A stretch of DNA of 64,000 bases from Fidelibacterota bacterium (GTDB lineage Bacteria > Fidelibacterota > UBA2242 > JAFGTP01): contig JAFGTP010000054.1 in assembly GCA_016934035.1 (NCBI GenBank), forward strand, positions 359,872 to 423,871. The letters are read 5' to 3'. Numbering within the stretch: position 1 is the first letter of the stretch; each line of letters begins with the position of its first letter. The notes under the pieces are model-generated. The model did no database searches and was not told the DNA's origin. It saw only the letters and a program-made list of their open reading frames with translations. Position numbers and translations under genes: made by a program. Shown piece after piece: positions 28,326 to 38,002 of the stretch.

Positions 28326-30899
28326 ATGATCTTTCTTGTTCCCATTGCATCAATCATTGCGCTTGTGGCTGCTTTGTTGTTCTTTATGTGGATTATGAAG
28401 CAGGATGTCGGTAACGAAGATATTGTCAGGATATCCGGCTATATTCGGGCTGGTGCCATGGCATATCTGAGGCGGCAATACAAAACGGTGGGTATCTTTT
28501 TTTCAGTTGTGTTTGTTGTGCTGTTATTTATTGCCTTTGGTTTAAAGGTCCTGAGCGGCTATGTGCCCTTTGCCTTTATTACCGGTGGTTTATTTTCCGG
28601 ACTGTGTGGATTTCTGGGCATGTCTGCATCGACACTGACTGCAAACCGTACCGCCAACGCTGCCAGAAGTTCACTCAATGGTGCATTGCGTATTTCCTTT
28701 CGTGGCGGCAGCATCATGGGCTTGATTGTTGTCGGATTTGGGTTATTGGATACCATTGTCTGGTTCTATGCCCTGAATGCCTGGACAGACCTGACACTCA
28801 ATGAAATCACTTCCACGATGCTCAGTTTTGGTGTGGGTGCATCTTTAATGGCCCTCTTTGCCAGGGTTGGTGGTGGTATTTTTACCAAAGCTGCTGATAT
28901 GGGTGCTGACCTGGTCGGTAAAGTGGAAGCCGGTATTCCGGAAGACGATCCGCGAAATCCGGCTGTCATAGCTGATAACGTCGGTGACAACGTGGGGGAT
29001 ATTGCCGGTCTGGGTGCGGACCTTTATGAATCCTTTGTCGGGTCCATTCTGGGAACAGCAGCTTTGGCCATCAGTGCCTTTAGTGCTTATCTGGAAGCCA
29101 AACAATTTGACGCCGTTATATTGCCAATGATCATTGCCAGTGTTGGAACATTATCATCCATGGTTGGCATATTTGTCATCAAAGCAAAAGAAGATGACGG
29201 ACAAATGGGACTGTTAAATGCCATTAACCGGGGGATCAACGTGGCTTCGGTGCTGACCATAATATCCAGTTTTTTTGTCATCAAAGCGATGTTTCCGGAA
29301 ATGCTGTGGCAACTTTTTATTCCCATAATCGCAGGGACTCTGGCCGGTGTGGCCCTTGGCTATGTCACGGATTTTTATACCAACGCGGCCTTCGGATCGG
29401 TGCGAAAAATTGCCGAACAGGCCAAAACGGGCCATGCGACGGTGATTACGTCCGGTTTGTCTGTAGGCCTGATGTCAACGGCACCTTCGGTTTTGATTAT
29501 TATTTTGGGAATGATCATTTCTTTTGGGACCGGTGGCGGATTTACAAATTTTTCTGTTGGGCTCTATGCCATTGGTCTGGCCTCTGTCGGAATGATGAGC
29601 ACGCTGGGAATCAACCTCTCTATCGATGCTTTCGGACCCATTGCGGATAATGCCGGTGGTATTGCCGAGATGGCGGATCTGCCCAGTCAGACCCGTAACC
29701 GGACCGATGCCCTTGATGAACTGGGCAATTCAACGGCAGCTCGTGGAAAAGGACTGGCAATCGGCTCTGCTGCCCTGACAGCCATCACTCTGATATCAGC
29801 CTTTATTGAAAATATGCGGATGACCATCATTCAGATTTATGAAAGTGACTCCACCTATCTCGACAGGTTTGATCTCATTAAAGATATTTCAATGGTTACG
29901 GATAGCACTTCACCGGAATTACTGACTTACCTCGGAGGAGCCATTATGGACCTGCGTTTTATCATCGGGCTGTTCATCGGTGGTGTGATCATTACGACTT
30001 TTACCAGTAAGACCACCGATGCTGTCTCACTGGCTGCCGGTGAAATGATTGATGAAGTTCGGCGGCAGTTCCGCACCATCAAAGGTGTGATGACCGGAGA
30101 AACCCCTCCGGATTATGAACGTTGTGTTCAGATTTCCACACTGGCTGCTCAGAAAAAAATGATCAATCCGGCAGTGACGGTTATTTTTGCACCGATTGTG
30201 ACAGGATTGATTTTAGGGCCCATTGCGATTATCGGATTGTTGCTGGGAGGGTTGCTGGTCGGCTTTTTATTTGCCATATTTATGGCCAATTCCGGCGGCG
30301 CCTGGGACAACGCTAAAAAATATATCGAACGTTCAAAATCCGAAACCCGGGACAAAATTGCCGAAAATATCAAACTCGCTTCCCGCAAAGGTCTGTGGCC
30401 TTTCTTTCTGACCCATGAATACAGCCGCTTCCTTTATGAACTGGTCAACCTGAACCCCCTCGCTTTCAGTATTGATGTGGAAGAATCCGAATACCTCGAC
30501 CGCCTGATACGCTATATCAATGAAAATTATCTGAAAAAGGGTAAATCGCTGGAGGTGCTGAAAAAACACTTCGGTAAAGATGATTTTGTGGAAACAATCG
30601 ATCCTGAACTCAACACCTATTATGAAGACCTCAATAAATATGACAAGATCATGTTTAAGGAATTTTTACGGCTCTATGATGAAGAATATGGTATGATCAA
30701 TGACATGATGGACCTGAAAGAGAGTTATACTCAGATCATGAACAGTTATGCCGCCGCCGTGACCGGTGATACGGTTGGTGACCCGTTGAAGGATACCTGT
30801 GGGCCATCACTGGATATTGCCATCAAACTGGCAACCATGGTCAGTATTATTTTCATTGGCTTTATTATGAAATACAACCTGGCAGACAAGTTGTTTTAA
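28326..30899 (+). CDS. hppA: Membrane-bound ion-translocating pyrophosphatase with extra domain
   Basis: Couples pyrophosphate hydrolysis to H+ or Na+ pumping across the inner membrane. Core motifs are intact: DMGADLVGKVE, DDPRNPAVIADNVGDNVGD, DAFGPIADNAGGIAEM and VTGDTVGDPLKDT. In LGNSTAARGKG, Ala stands where K+-independent enzymes have Lys, so it should be K+-dependent. The protein is 857 aa, against roughly 660-750 in the family. The surplus is mostly a charged, helix-rich stretch between GGAWDNAKKYIE (about 656-668) and NSYAAAVTGD (about 807), where relatives have only a short loop. That loop is cytosolic and near the active site. The reading frame is clean, so this looks like a genuine insertion. 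Na+ versus H+ pumping is not resolved. Confidence 0.95.
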   Translation: MIFLVPIASIIALVAALLFFMWIMKQDVGNEDIVRISGYIRAGAMAYLRRQYKTVGIFFSVVFVVLLFIAFGLKVLSGYVPFAFITGGLFSGLCGFLGMSASTLTANRTANAARSSLNGALRISFRGGSIMGLIVVGFGLLDTIVWFYALNAWTDLTLNEITSTMLSFGVGASLMALFARVGGGIFTKAADMGADLVGKVEAGIPEDDPRNPAVIADNVGDNVGDIAGLGADLYESFVGSILGTAALAISAFSAYLEAKQFDAVILPMIIASVGTLSSMVGIFVIKAKEDDGQMGLLNAINRGINVASVLTIISSFFVIKAMFPEMLWQLFIPIIAGTLAGVALGYVTDFYTNAAFGSVRKIAEQAKTGHATVITSGLSVGLMSTAPSVLIIILGMIISFGTGGGFTNFSVGLYAIGLASVGMMSTLGINLSIDAFGPIADNAGGIAEMADLPSQTRNRTDALDELGNSTAARGKGLAIGSAALTAITLISAFIENMRMTIIQIYESDSTYLDRFDLIKDISMVTDSTSPELLTYLGGAIMDLRFIIGLFIGGVIITTFTSKTTDAVSLAAGEMIDEVRRQFRTIKGVMTGETPPDYERCVQISTLAAQKKMINPAVTVIFAPIVTGLILGPIAIIGLLLGGLLVGFLFAIFMANSGGAWDNAKKYIERSKSETRDKIAENIKLASRKGLWPFFLTHEYSRFLYELVNLNPLAFSIDVEESEYLDRLIRYINENYLKKGKSLEVLKKHFGKDDFVETIDPELNTYYEDLNKYDKIMFKEFLRLYDEEYGMINDMMDLKESYTQIMNSYAAAVTGDTVGDPLKDTCGPSLDIAIKLATMVSIIFIGFIMKYNLADKLF

Positions 30900-30907
30900 C
30901 AGTAATG

Positions 30908-30941
30908 ATAGGCGGCAATTGAAATTGTCGCCTATATTTTT
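30908..30941 (+). terminator. Intrinsic terminator of hppA
   Basis: ATAGGCGGCAATT (30908-30920) pairs with AATTGTCGCCTAT (30923-30935) around a tight loop, followed by ATTTTT. It lies between convergent hppA and rsmE; the minus strand lacks a U-run. The stem resembles the hairpins of repeat A. Confidence 0.8.
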
Positions 30942-31657
30942 CAAATCTTTCCGAGTTTGGATAATACCAGGGTCATGCCTGCAATGCAGGCGGTGTCGGT
31001 CCGCAAGACCCTTTCTCCCATTTTCAGCAATACAAACCCGCTATTTTCCAGGTGGTCCCGTTCTCCCTCCGTAAGGCCTCTTTCGGAACCCAGCAGCAGG
31101 GCTATTTTATTTTTTTGAAACTGATAGGGAGTGATTGACCGGACCGGCCGAATATTATCCAGGGCAATCCTTTCAAAATCCGCCGGAATTTCACTCAAAA
31201 CCCGATGCAGGGATTCACTGATTTTTACTTCCGGAAGGTGAGTGGTGACACCCTGACCGGCCCCTTTGATCAATTGGGTACGGTAGTTCTTTTCCTGCCA
31301 GAAGTCACTGTCCAGGTAGGATTTTTCGCCCAGTTCTGTGGGATAAAACCAGAGTTTTTCAATTCCCATGGAGGCGCTTTCCCGGAAAATATGTTTGGCG
31401 ATCTGGGGTCGGGTCAGACCGACAATCAGCAGGAGGGGAAAGGCTAGGGAGGCCGGCTTTTCGGGAATAAATTCTATAATCATTTCCAGTTTTGTGAGGA
31501 CCTGCAGGCGGGCTCTGCCCATTGGGCCATTGATGATACCGGCTGCAAAAGTGTCCTCTTCCTTTAGTCTCAGGGTCCGGCGGACATGTTCGGCGCGAGG
31601 GTCCTGTCCCGGAATTGTTGCGCCGATTTCGTCAGCCTCAAAAAGGACCAGGTTCAT
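30941..31657 (-). CDS. rsmE: 16S rRNA (uracil-1498-N3)-methyltransferase
   Basis: A SPOUT-type enzyme that methylates U1498 of 16S rRNA. From the ATG at 31657 it is 238 aa. That start fits the family N-terminus (NLVLFEADEIG) and gives a four-base overlap with the upstream glycosyltransferase; the frame is open 20 codons further but inside that gene. A PUA-like N-domain (about 1-70) is followed by the knot domain with SASMGIEKLWFYPTELGEKS, the SAM loop LLLGSERGLTEGE, and the C-terminal LRTDTACIAGMTLVLSKLG. It is the last gene of the minus-strand run from topA. Confidence 0.93.
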   Translation of the reverse strand: MNLVLFEADEIGATIPGQDPRAEHVRRTLRLKEEDTFAAGIINGPMGRARLQVLTKLEMIIEFIPEKPASLAFPLLLIVGLTRPQIAKHIFRESASMGIEKLWFYPTELGEKSYLDSDFWQEKNYRTQLIKGAGQGVTTHLPEVKISESLHRVLSEIPADFERIALDNIRPVRSITPYQFQKNKIALLLGSERGLTEGERDHLENSGFVLLKMGERVLRTDTACIAGMTLVLSKLGKI

Positions 31658-32592
31658 GCCGGCAGCCCTTTTTTTAAGCCCCGTAATAATCTGTGGGCGA
31701 TGATGGGCCTGACCCAAAGATTTGAAAGTGGAAAGGGCAGGAAATTGTAGAGGAAAAGGCAGATCAGATAAAAAGTTCGCAGATAGACCAGGGCACCAAT
31801 GAAACGGTGAATAGGTGTGGAATTATCAAAGCCTTTCCGAAAAAATTTCAATCCGTAGAGTATGGACATAGCCGGGTGTTTTTTGATGATATAGGGAATA
31901 TTTATTTCTGCAAATTTTTCCAGGTTTTTTAGGGAATCAGAAAAACTTCTGTAGTGATTGTGGACAGAACTCAGGGTGCAGGTGCCATAAAGCCCTTTTG
32001 AATATCTTTGGCTGATACGATAGGCATATTCAGTGTCTTCACCGCCGTAAACTTTAAAATTACTGTCAAACAAGCCGCAATTTTCGATGACCTCCCGTTT
32101 AATGGATGTGTTGCCAAAAATAAAGGCATGATAAGGAATGGGTTTTTCAAGCCTGTAGCGCTTGACACCCCGTTTTGTTTCATATAAGTACCGCTGGTAT
32201 TTATCATAAATCATTTTGGGAGACGGTTTGATGATACCCACAACACCCATCACATGCCTGTTGTTGTGGAAATTTACATGGTTTTCAATATAATGGTCGC
32301 CTACAGTCATATCGCTGTCAATGAAAATCAGAATTTTACCCAGGCTGTTTTTGATGCCGGTATTTCGTGTACAGGCCAGACCCTGGTTTTTTTCATGATG
32401 AAAGAGGCGCAGATGATACTCTTTTTCCATGGCCTGAAGAATGCCCGGAGTCCCGTCAGTGGAGCAATCATCGATGACAAGGATTTCCATTTTTTGATGG
32501 GAAAAGGTTTGTTTTGATAAGGAGATGATAAGGTCGGCGATGGTTTTTTCGGCGTTGTAAGCCGGTATGATTACACTGACTCTGGGGTACAT
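31654..32592 (-). CDS. Family 2 glycosyltransferase
   Basis: 312 aa GT-A fold protein. It starts with RVSVIIPAYNAEKTI, has VIDDCSTDGT for nucleotide binding, and the metal-binding IFIDSDMTVGD. The middle region GGEDTEYAYRISQR is the acceptor/catalytic acidic motif of this family. A hydrophobic stretch near the C-terminus (about 268-292) may anchor it to the membrane. It probably adds a sugar to a surface polysaccharide or glycolipid. It directly follows the GT4-type gene (one-base gap) and overlaps rsmE by four bases. Confidence 0.87.
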   Translation of the reverse strand: MYPRVSVIIPAYNAEKTIADLIISLSKQTFSHQKMEILVIDDCSTDGTPGILQAMEKEYHLRLFHHEKNQGLACTRNTGIKNSLGKILIFIDSDMTVGDHYIENHVNFHNNRHVMGVVGIIKPSPKMIYDKYQRYLYETKRGVKRYRLEKPIPYHAFIFGNTSIKREVIENCGLFDSNFKVYGGEDTEYAYRISQRYSKGLYGTCTLSSVHNHYRSFSDSLKNLEKFAEINIPYIIKKHPAMSILYGLKFFRKGFDNSTPIHRFIGALVYLRTFYLICLFLYNFLPFPLSNLWVRPIIAHRLLRGLKKGLPA

Positions 32593-32593
32593 G

Positions 32594-33667
32594 TTATCCT
32601 TTTTGATTTAAACACTTTTCAAATCTGGTAGCGAATTCCATTTCAGAAAAGGTGGCCAAAGTATGTTTTGACTCCTGAAAAAATTTGTCCCGCAGGTAGG
32701 TGTCTTCAAGGAGTTTTGATATTTTATCCATTGCACCAAGTCTGTCTTTTTCATCGATGACAAAAGCGTTGATGTTATTTTTGAGAAATTCGTCAATACC
32801 CTGGTTTTTGACAGCCACCACTGCACAGCCGCAGGCCATGGCTTCCATGGGCGTCAGTCCCCAGCCTTCCCATTTGCTCGTGCTGAAAAAGACCCGGGAC
32901 ATATTGTACAGGGTTCTCAGTTTTTCTGTATCGGGACGGACGATGACCCTGATCCAGTCCGGAATTTTATGAAGGGGCTGACGAGCGGAAAAGATCATGG
33001 CGGTGAGTTGGGGGCTTTTCTTTTTCAGAGACGACAGTACTTCCAGGCCAAATTTGGCATTTTTAATTTTGGCCGGATGATAAAGCATCAGCAGGTCATT
33101 GGTTTTTTCGATGGCGGGGTCCACATAAAACTCTTCCGGATTGATGCTGTTGCCCACCGGGCCGAGGGCTTTTTGACCCAGTTTGACCATTTCCCTGATG
33201 ATCCAGTCGGAGATTGCAATTTTGGTCAGGGGCAGCTGGTAGGTGTCGAGCACTTTCCGGGCGCCGGTAAAATAGGCCTCGAAACTTTGCAAAAAGTAAA
33301 ACTTCCGGCCTTTTCTGCCGGAAAGAAAATGAACTGCCGCAGCTGTTTGCCAGCCCACAGCGATGATGAAATCTCCATCGGGAATGTATTTTTCCGAAAT
33401 TTCACTGACAATGATGGCGTCAACCCGGCTGCCAGGCTGATAATAGAGACCTTGCCCGACCTGGTTTTTTTGATCCAGGTACTGCTTGATGCGGTGGCGA
33501 AAGTACTGGGCCAGTCCCGCTTCCAGTCTGGCCGGGTAAACCAGTGTCACACTATAGTCTTTTTGCGATAGCAAATGGGCCAGGCGGTTGACTACTCTGA
33601 CGCCTCCCATGGGAACGCTGATGATGCCCGGCAGAACAAAGGTGATTCTTTTTGAATTTTCAATCAT
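32594..33667 (-). CDS. Family 4-type glycosyltransferase
   Basis: 357 aa with the two-Rossmann GT-B layout. The N-terminal half opens with ITFVLPGIISVPMGGVRVVN, a glycine-rich acceptor-side loop. The C-terminal half has the donor-binding region EKLRTLYNMSRVFFSTSKWE followed by GWGLTPMEAMACGCAVVAV, with the EX7E-like acidic pair of retaining GT4 enzymes. Sugar and acceptor are unknown. With the adjacent GT2 it probably builds a cell-surface glycan. The gene sits 140 bp after glyQS, beyond a terminator, so it may have its own promoter. Confidence 0.87.
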   Translation of the reverse strand: MIENSKRITFVLPGIISVPMGGVRVVNRLAHLLSQKDYSVTLVYPARLEAGLAQYFRHRIKQYLDQKNQVGQGLYYQPGSRVDAIIVSEISEKYIPDGDFIIAVGWQTAAAVHFLSGRKGRKFYFLQSFEAYFTGARKVLDTYQLPLTKIAISDWIIREMVKLGQKALGPVGNSINPEEFYVDPAIEKTNDLLMLYHPAKIKNAKFGLEVLSSLKKKSPQLTAMIFSARQPLHKIPDWIRVIVRPDTEKLRTLYNMSRVFFSTSKWEGWGLTPMEAMACGCAVVAVKNQGIDEFLKNNINAFVIDEKDRLGAMDKISKLLEDTYLRDKFFQESKHTLATFSEMEFATRFEKCLNQKG

Positions 33668-33735
33668 GTTGAAAATGTAAGGTTTCCGAATAAAAATTGA
33701 TAGAATTATTTCTGACCCTCCGGTCAGAATTTACG

Positions 33736-33770
33736 AAAAAAAAAGTTCCCTGATATAAACCAGGGAACTT
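33736..33770 (-). terminator. Intrinsic terminator of topA-glyQS
   Basis: AAGTTCCCTG (33743-33752) and CAGGGAACTT (33761-33770) form a perfect 10-bp stem with an eight-base loop. On the minus strand the stem is followed by a run of about nine T, 36 bases past the glyQS stop. Confidence 0.9.
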
Positions 33771-33805
33771 CCGCATGACACGTTATTCCTTATTTCGAGA
33801 AATAA

Positions 33806-35287
33806 TTAACTGTTGACCTTTTCCAGCAGTGTGGCCAGGATTTTGTCCTGGGGAAGGCGGACCTGTTCAAGGGTATCGCGGTCCCGTAGGGTGACGGTGC
33901 CGTCTTCCAGGGTCTGGGAATCTACGGTGATTCCAAAGGGTGTTCCGGCTTCGTCCTGACGTCTGTAGCGACGGCCGATAGAGCCGGCTTTGTCATAGAA
34001 AGTTGCCATGTATTTGCGCAGGTCATTATTGATTTTTTCAGCGATTTCCGGCATGCCGTCCTTGTTGACTAATGGGAATACCGCCACTTTGGTGGGCGCG
34101 ATTCTGGGATGAAGGGACAATACGATTCTTTCGTTTTCATCGTCTTCCCAGTAAGCGTCGGATAATACGGTTAAAAGGGTACGATCAACGCCGGCGGAGG
34201 TTTCTATTACGGCCGGAACAATGTGTGTATTGGTGTCGGCGTCAAAATAGGATAAATTTTTTCCGCTGGCTTTGATATGCTGGTCCAGGTCAAAGGTCTG
34301 ACGGTCGGCAATGCCTTCCAGTTCTGACCAGCCGAAGTAGAATTTATATTCCACGTCGGTGCAGCCCCGGGCATAGTGGGCCAGTTCATCTTGTCCGTGG
34401 GCCCTGAGACGGAGATTTTCTTCTTTGATGCCGAGTAATTTGTAAAATTCAAATCGTTCATTGATCCAGTATTCGTACCATCCTTTGTTGCCATCGGGAT
34501 GAATGAAAAATTCCATTTCCATCTGTTCGAATTCGCGGGAGCGGAAAATGAAGTTTCCGGTGGTGATTTCATTGCGGAAAGCTTTGCCGATCTGGCCGAT
34601 GCCAAAGGGGATTTTTAGGCGAGAAGTATTTTCCACATTGGCGAAATTCACAAAAATTCCCTGGGCTGTTTCGGGCCGCAGATAGATTTGCGAAGCTGTG
34701 TCTTCGGCAGGGCCGTAATGGGTTTTGAACATCAGGTTAAAATTTTTTGCTTCTGTGAGATTGGTGCCGCCGCAGTTGGGGCAGACAATACCTTCCAGTT
34801 CAATGGCGCCTTCGTTTTTGCAGCGCGGGCAGGTGGAGCCGATGTAGCTGGCTGGTTCATTGGCAACGAGGCTTTCAAATTCATTGGTGTATTTTGATTT
34901 TCCGGTTATGCGGCCATTATCGACCTCAAACTTCATGACGCATTTGGAACATTTAAATTTATGGGGTGCTTTGTCTTCGCGAAAACGGGTTTTGCAGTCT
35001 TTACAGTCCACCAGAGGATCGTTGAAATTGGCAACATGGCCGGAGGCTTCCCATACTTTGGGGTGCATCATGATGCCGGCATCCATACCGACGACATTAT
35101 TGCGGCTGGTAATCATATTGTGCCACCAGAAATTTTTAATGTTGCGTTTCAGTTCCACACCCAGGGGACCATAGTCCCAGCAGCTGTTCATACCGCCGTA
35201 GATTTCACTGGACTGGAAAATGAAACCTCTTCTTTTGCAGAGGGACATTATTTTGTCCATGGGGTCTTGTTTCGTCTGTTTTGCCAT
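33806..35287 (-). CDS. glyQS: Glycyl-tRNA synthetase, dimeric type
   Basis: Charges tRNA-Gly. The 493-aa protein is the single-chain alpha2 type (class II), not the bacterial alpha2beta2 GlyQ plus GlyS type. N-terminal KRRGFIFQSSEIYGGMNSC, class II motif 2 region FRNEITTGNFIFRSREFEQM, motif 3 near AGVDRTLL, and a C-terminal anticodon-binding domain (about 395-490) are all visible. Two Cys pairs (CKDCKTRF / CSKC and CPRCKNEG / CPNCGG) suggest a zinc-binding insertion. topA ends 11 bases upstream, so the two are co-transcribed. No T-box leader is present between them. Confidence 0.95.
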   Translation of the reverse strand: MAKQTKQDPMDKIMSLCKRRGFIFQSSEIYGGMNSCWDYGPLGVELKRNIKNFWWHNMITSRNNVVGMDAGIMMHPKVWEASGHVANFNDPLVDCKDCKTRFREDKAPHKFKCSKCVMKFEVDNGRITGKSKYTNEFESLVANEPASYIGSTCPRCKNEGAIELEGIVCPNCGGTNLTEAKNFNLMFKTHYGPAEDTASQIYLRPETAQGIFVNFANVENTSRLKIPFGIGQIGKAFRNEITTGNFIFRSREFEQMEMEFFIHPDGNKGWYEYWINERFEFYKLLGIKEENLRLRAHGQDELAHYARGCTDVEYKFYFGWSELEGIADRQTFDLDQHIKASGKNLSYFDADTNTHIVPAVIETSAGVDRTLLTVLSDAYWEDDENERIVLSLHPRIAPTKVAVFPLVNKDGMPEIAEKINNDLRKYMATFYDKAGSIGRRYRRQDEAGTPFGITVDSQTLEDGTVTLRDRDTLEQVRLPQDKILATLLEKVNS

Positions 35288-35298
35288 AGATATTCCTT

Positions 35299-37527
35299 TT
35301 ATTCTTTTAAATTTTCTTCAAGATCTTCTTCACTGAATTTTGATTTGCAGTTGGAACAAATGATCTGAACGCCGACGCGTTTGGTTTCTTTTCTTTCCAG
35401 AAAAGGATGGTCGCAATTGGGGCAGCGGACAGGGAGGGGCTTGTTCCAGGTGGCGTAACTGCAGGATGGATATTTGCTGCAGCCATAGAAAGTCTTGCCT
35501 TTCTGTGTCCTTTTTTCGACGATCATTCCTTCGCATCCCGGCATGGGGCAACCGATGCCGATATCGTAGGGCAGTGTGGTTTTACATTCAGGATATTTGC
35601 TACAGGCCCAGAATTTTCCAAATTTTCCTTCTTTGAAGTTCATGTCTGCGCCACAGGTGGGGCATTTTTTTTCGGTCACCGGCAGGTTGGTGGGGTTGAC
35701 CAGGGGTTTGGTGAATTTGCAATCCGGAAATCTGCTGCAGGCGTAAAAGCGGCCGTTTTTACTCCACTTGATCAGCAAGGGTGCGCCGCATTGGTCGCAG
35801 GTTTCTGATGTTTTTTCCTGCAGGGATTCCTTGATTTCCTTGCGCATGCCCTCCAGTTTTGACAGGGATTTTTCAAAGGGTTTATAAAAATCCTGCATCA
35901 CTTCCTGCCAGTCTTTTTTATTGGATTCCACCTCATCCAGTTCTGCTTCCATCTTTCCGGTGAATTCCACATTGAAGATATCGGGCATGCCGCTGACCAG
36001 GATTTTATTGACTTTGATTCCGAGATCAGTGGGTTTTAATTTGCCGGCTTCGGTTTCCACATATTTTCTCTGAGTAATGGTGGATATAATGGTGGCGTAG
36101 GTACTGGGCCGTCCAATGCCCAGGTTGTCCAGTTCCTTGACCAGTGTGCCGTCGGTAAAGCGGGGAGGGGGCGCAGTAAATTTTTGTTCTGTTGCCAGTT
36201 TTTGAAGTTGTAGCGTATCGCCCTGGGCAATTTGGGCCGGAATCGGATCTTCCGAAGTATCCTTGCTGCTCCAGATACGCAGATAGCCGTCAAAGATCAG
36301 GACTTTGCCTTTGGCCCTGAACAGATATTTGTCGGCCGCTATATCGAGGGTCTTGTTTTTGTATTCCGCAGGTGTCATCTGGCTGGCAGCGAATTTGTTC
36401 CAGATCATTTTGTAGACGTTAAATTGTTCCTTGTTTAGAAAAGATTCCACCTTGTCGGGAGACAGGTCAAAGCGGGTGGGGCGAATACATTCGTGGGCAT
36501 CCTGAACATTTTTTTTATCGGATTTGAAGAACCGGGGATGGAGGGGGATATAATCAGGGCCGTAGGTTTCCAGAAGGGCGTTTCGTATACCGTCGGCTGC
36601 ATCACCGGATATGCGGACGGAATCGGTTCTCATGTAGGTGATGAGTCCCACGGGTTCACCATTGATTTCCACGCCTTCGTAGAGTTGCTGGGCGATAAAC
36701 ATGCTTTTTTTCGGCGGGTAATTGTAACGACTGGTGGCCATTTGCTGAAATGTGCTGGTCGTGAAGGGTGGTGTGGGGTTGCTTTTAGCATTTTTCTCGG
36801 TCAGGGATTCAACGGTAAAGGTGGCGTCGGCCAGGGCCAGGGTGTGTTTTTCCGATTCTTCCCGGTTGGATATTTTCAGGGTTTTATGATTGTATTTCAC
36901 GGCCTGGGCACGGAATTCTTCGCCCTTTTCAGTGGCCAGGTCTGCAAAGAGGTTCCAGTACTCTTCCGATTCAAAGGCCAGAATTTCCGCTTCACGTTCA
37001 CAAATGATGCGCAGAGCGACCGACTGGACGCGTCCGGCGCTCAGGCCGCTGTAGAGAGTCTTCCATAGAAAAGGCGAGGTTTTGTATCCGACAATTCGGT
37101 CCAGAATCCGGCGGGCTTGCTGGGCATTGACCAGACTGTAGTCAATGGATCGGGGATGCCTGATGCCGTATTCGATGCCTTTTTTGGTGATTTCGTTGAA
37201 CAAAACCCGTTTAATTTTACTTTCATCGACGCTGATAGTATTGGCGATGTGCCAGGCAATGGCTTCGCCTTCACGGTCAGGGTCCGGGGCCAGGTACACC
37301 ATTTCCGCATCTTTTGCGGCGTTTTTCAGGCTGGAAATAACTTTGGTTTTTCCTTTCACCGTCACGTACCGGGGTTTAAAATTCTTCTCTATATCAATAC
37401 CTAATTCCTTGGTGGGCAGGTCTTTGATATGGCCCACTGAGGCCAGAACCTGGAAGTCGCGGCCTAGGTATTTTTTTATTGTTTTTGCTTTTGATGGTGA
37501 TTCCACAATCAAAACATTTTTAGCCAT
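35299..37527 (-). CDS. topA: DNA topoisomerase I
   Basis: Relaxes negative supercoils (type IA). 742 aa. The TOPRIM domain starts at the N-terminus with LIVESPSKAKTIKKYLG and contains the acidic DPDREGEAIAWH motif. The catalytic tyrosine lies in LITYMRTDSVRIS near residue 299. The C-terminus carries four Cys4 zinc-ribbon repeats, beginning CDQCGAPL, CPTCGADM, CPMPGCEG and CPNCDHPF. The first three have the family's aromatic-Cys-SRFPDC/SKYPEC pattern. It is the first gene of the minus-strand run, followed 11 bases later by glyQS. Confidence 0.96.
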   Translation of the reverse strand: MAKNVLIVESPSKAKTIKKYLGRDFQVLASVGHIKDLPTKELGIDIEKNFKPRYVTVKGKTKVISSLKNAAKDAEMVYLAPDPDREGEAIAWHIANTISVDESKIKRVLFNEITKKGIEYGIRHPRSIDYSLVNAQQARRILDRIVGYKTSPFLWKTLYSGLSAGRVQSVALRIICEREAEILAFESEEYWNLFADLATEKGEEFRAQAVKYNHKTLKISNREESEKHTLALADATFTVESLTEKNAKSNPTPPFTTSTFQQMATSRYNYPPKKSMFIAQQLYEGVEINGEPVGLITYMRTDSVRISGDAADGIRNALLETYGPDYIPLHPRFFKSDKKNVQDAHECIRPTRFDLSPDKVESFLNKEQFNVYKMIWNKFAASQMTPAEYKNKTLDIAADKYLFRAKGKVLIFDGYLRIWSSKDTSEDPIPAQIAQGDTLQLQKLATEQKFTAPPPRFTDGTLVKELDNLGIGRPSTYATIISTITQRKYVETEAGKLKPTDLGIKVNKILVSGMPDIFNVEFTGKMEAELDEVESNKKDWQEVMQDFYKPFEKSLSKLEGMRKEIKESLQEKTSETCDQCGAPLLIKWSKNGRFYACSRFPDCKFTKPLVNPTNLPVTEKKCPTCGADMNFKEGKFGKFWACSKYPECKTTLPYDIGIGCPMPGCEGMIVEKRTQKGKTFYGCSKYPSCSYATWNKPLPVRCPNCDHPFLERKETKRVGVQIICSNCKSKFSEEDLEENLKE

Positions 37528-38002
37528 ATTTTCACCATTTTTTAAATTTCATTCGCAAATTAGTCCCAAACTTAACCAGTAGGATAATAATTGAAAACAG
37601 GAAAAACAAACTTTTTTATTCTCTACCACCAAAATCGCAGAGATTTTACGAATTATCCGGGATTTACCGGTCCCTGAAATGGACCCAGCCTCAAAATTTA
37701 TGCAAATTAACTGTTGCAGAAATTGGCAAAAAAAGGAAGATCCTTGAAATCCATTCGAGCACTCGGTTCCGCTCACTTTCATATTGTAATTGCTTGAGAT
37801 GTCAGCATCAGCAAGCCGGTTTGAATCCAGGTTTGACGCCCAAAGTCAATCTTATAGGGTGATTGTATTCAGAGCCGGTCCAGACAATTTTTTGAAATAG
37901 ATTGGGTTTGTATAAAATAATGAAAGGAATTTTTTTTCGAGTTTTGATTATAGATCTTTATGATAGTAGATTTATCTAACAGACAATTTTTTTGGAGATT
38001 CA
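37528..38002. other. Divergent intergenic region, topA / giant kinase
   Basis: 475 bp. It should contain promoters for both divergent genes. TTTTTGGAGATTCA before 38003 is a good ribosome binding region. I see no tRNA, known repeat or convincing ORF; the longest minus-strand frame (37549-37782) has no family resemblance. Confidence 0.5.

Noticed and set aside
35288..35298. T-box leader for glycyl-tRNA synthetase
   Set aside because: Only 11 bases separate topA and glyQS, leaving no room for a leader.
37549..37782. 77-codon minus-strand frame upstream of topA
   Set aside because: No ribosome binding site, no recognisable domain and composition unlike neighbouring genes.
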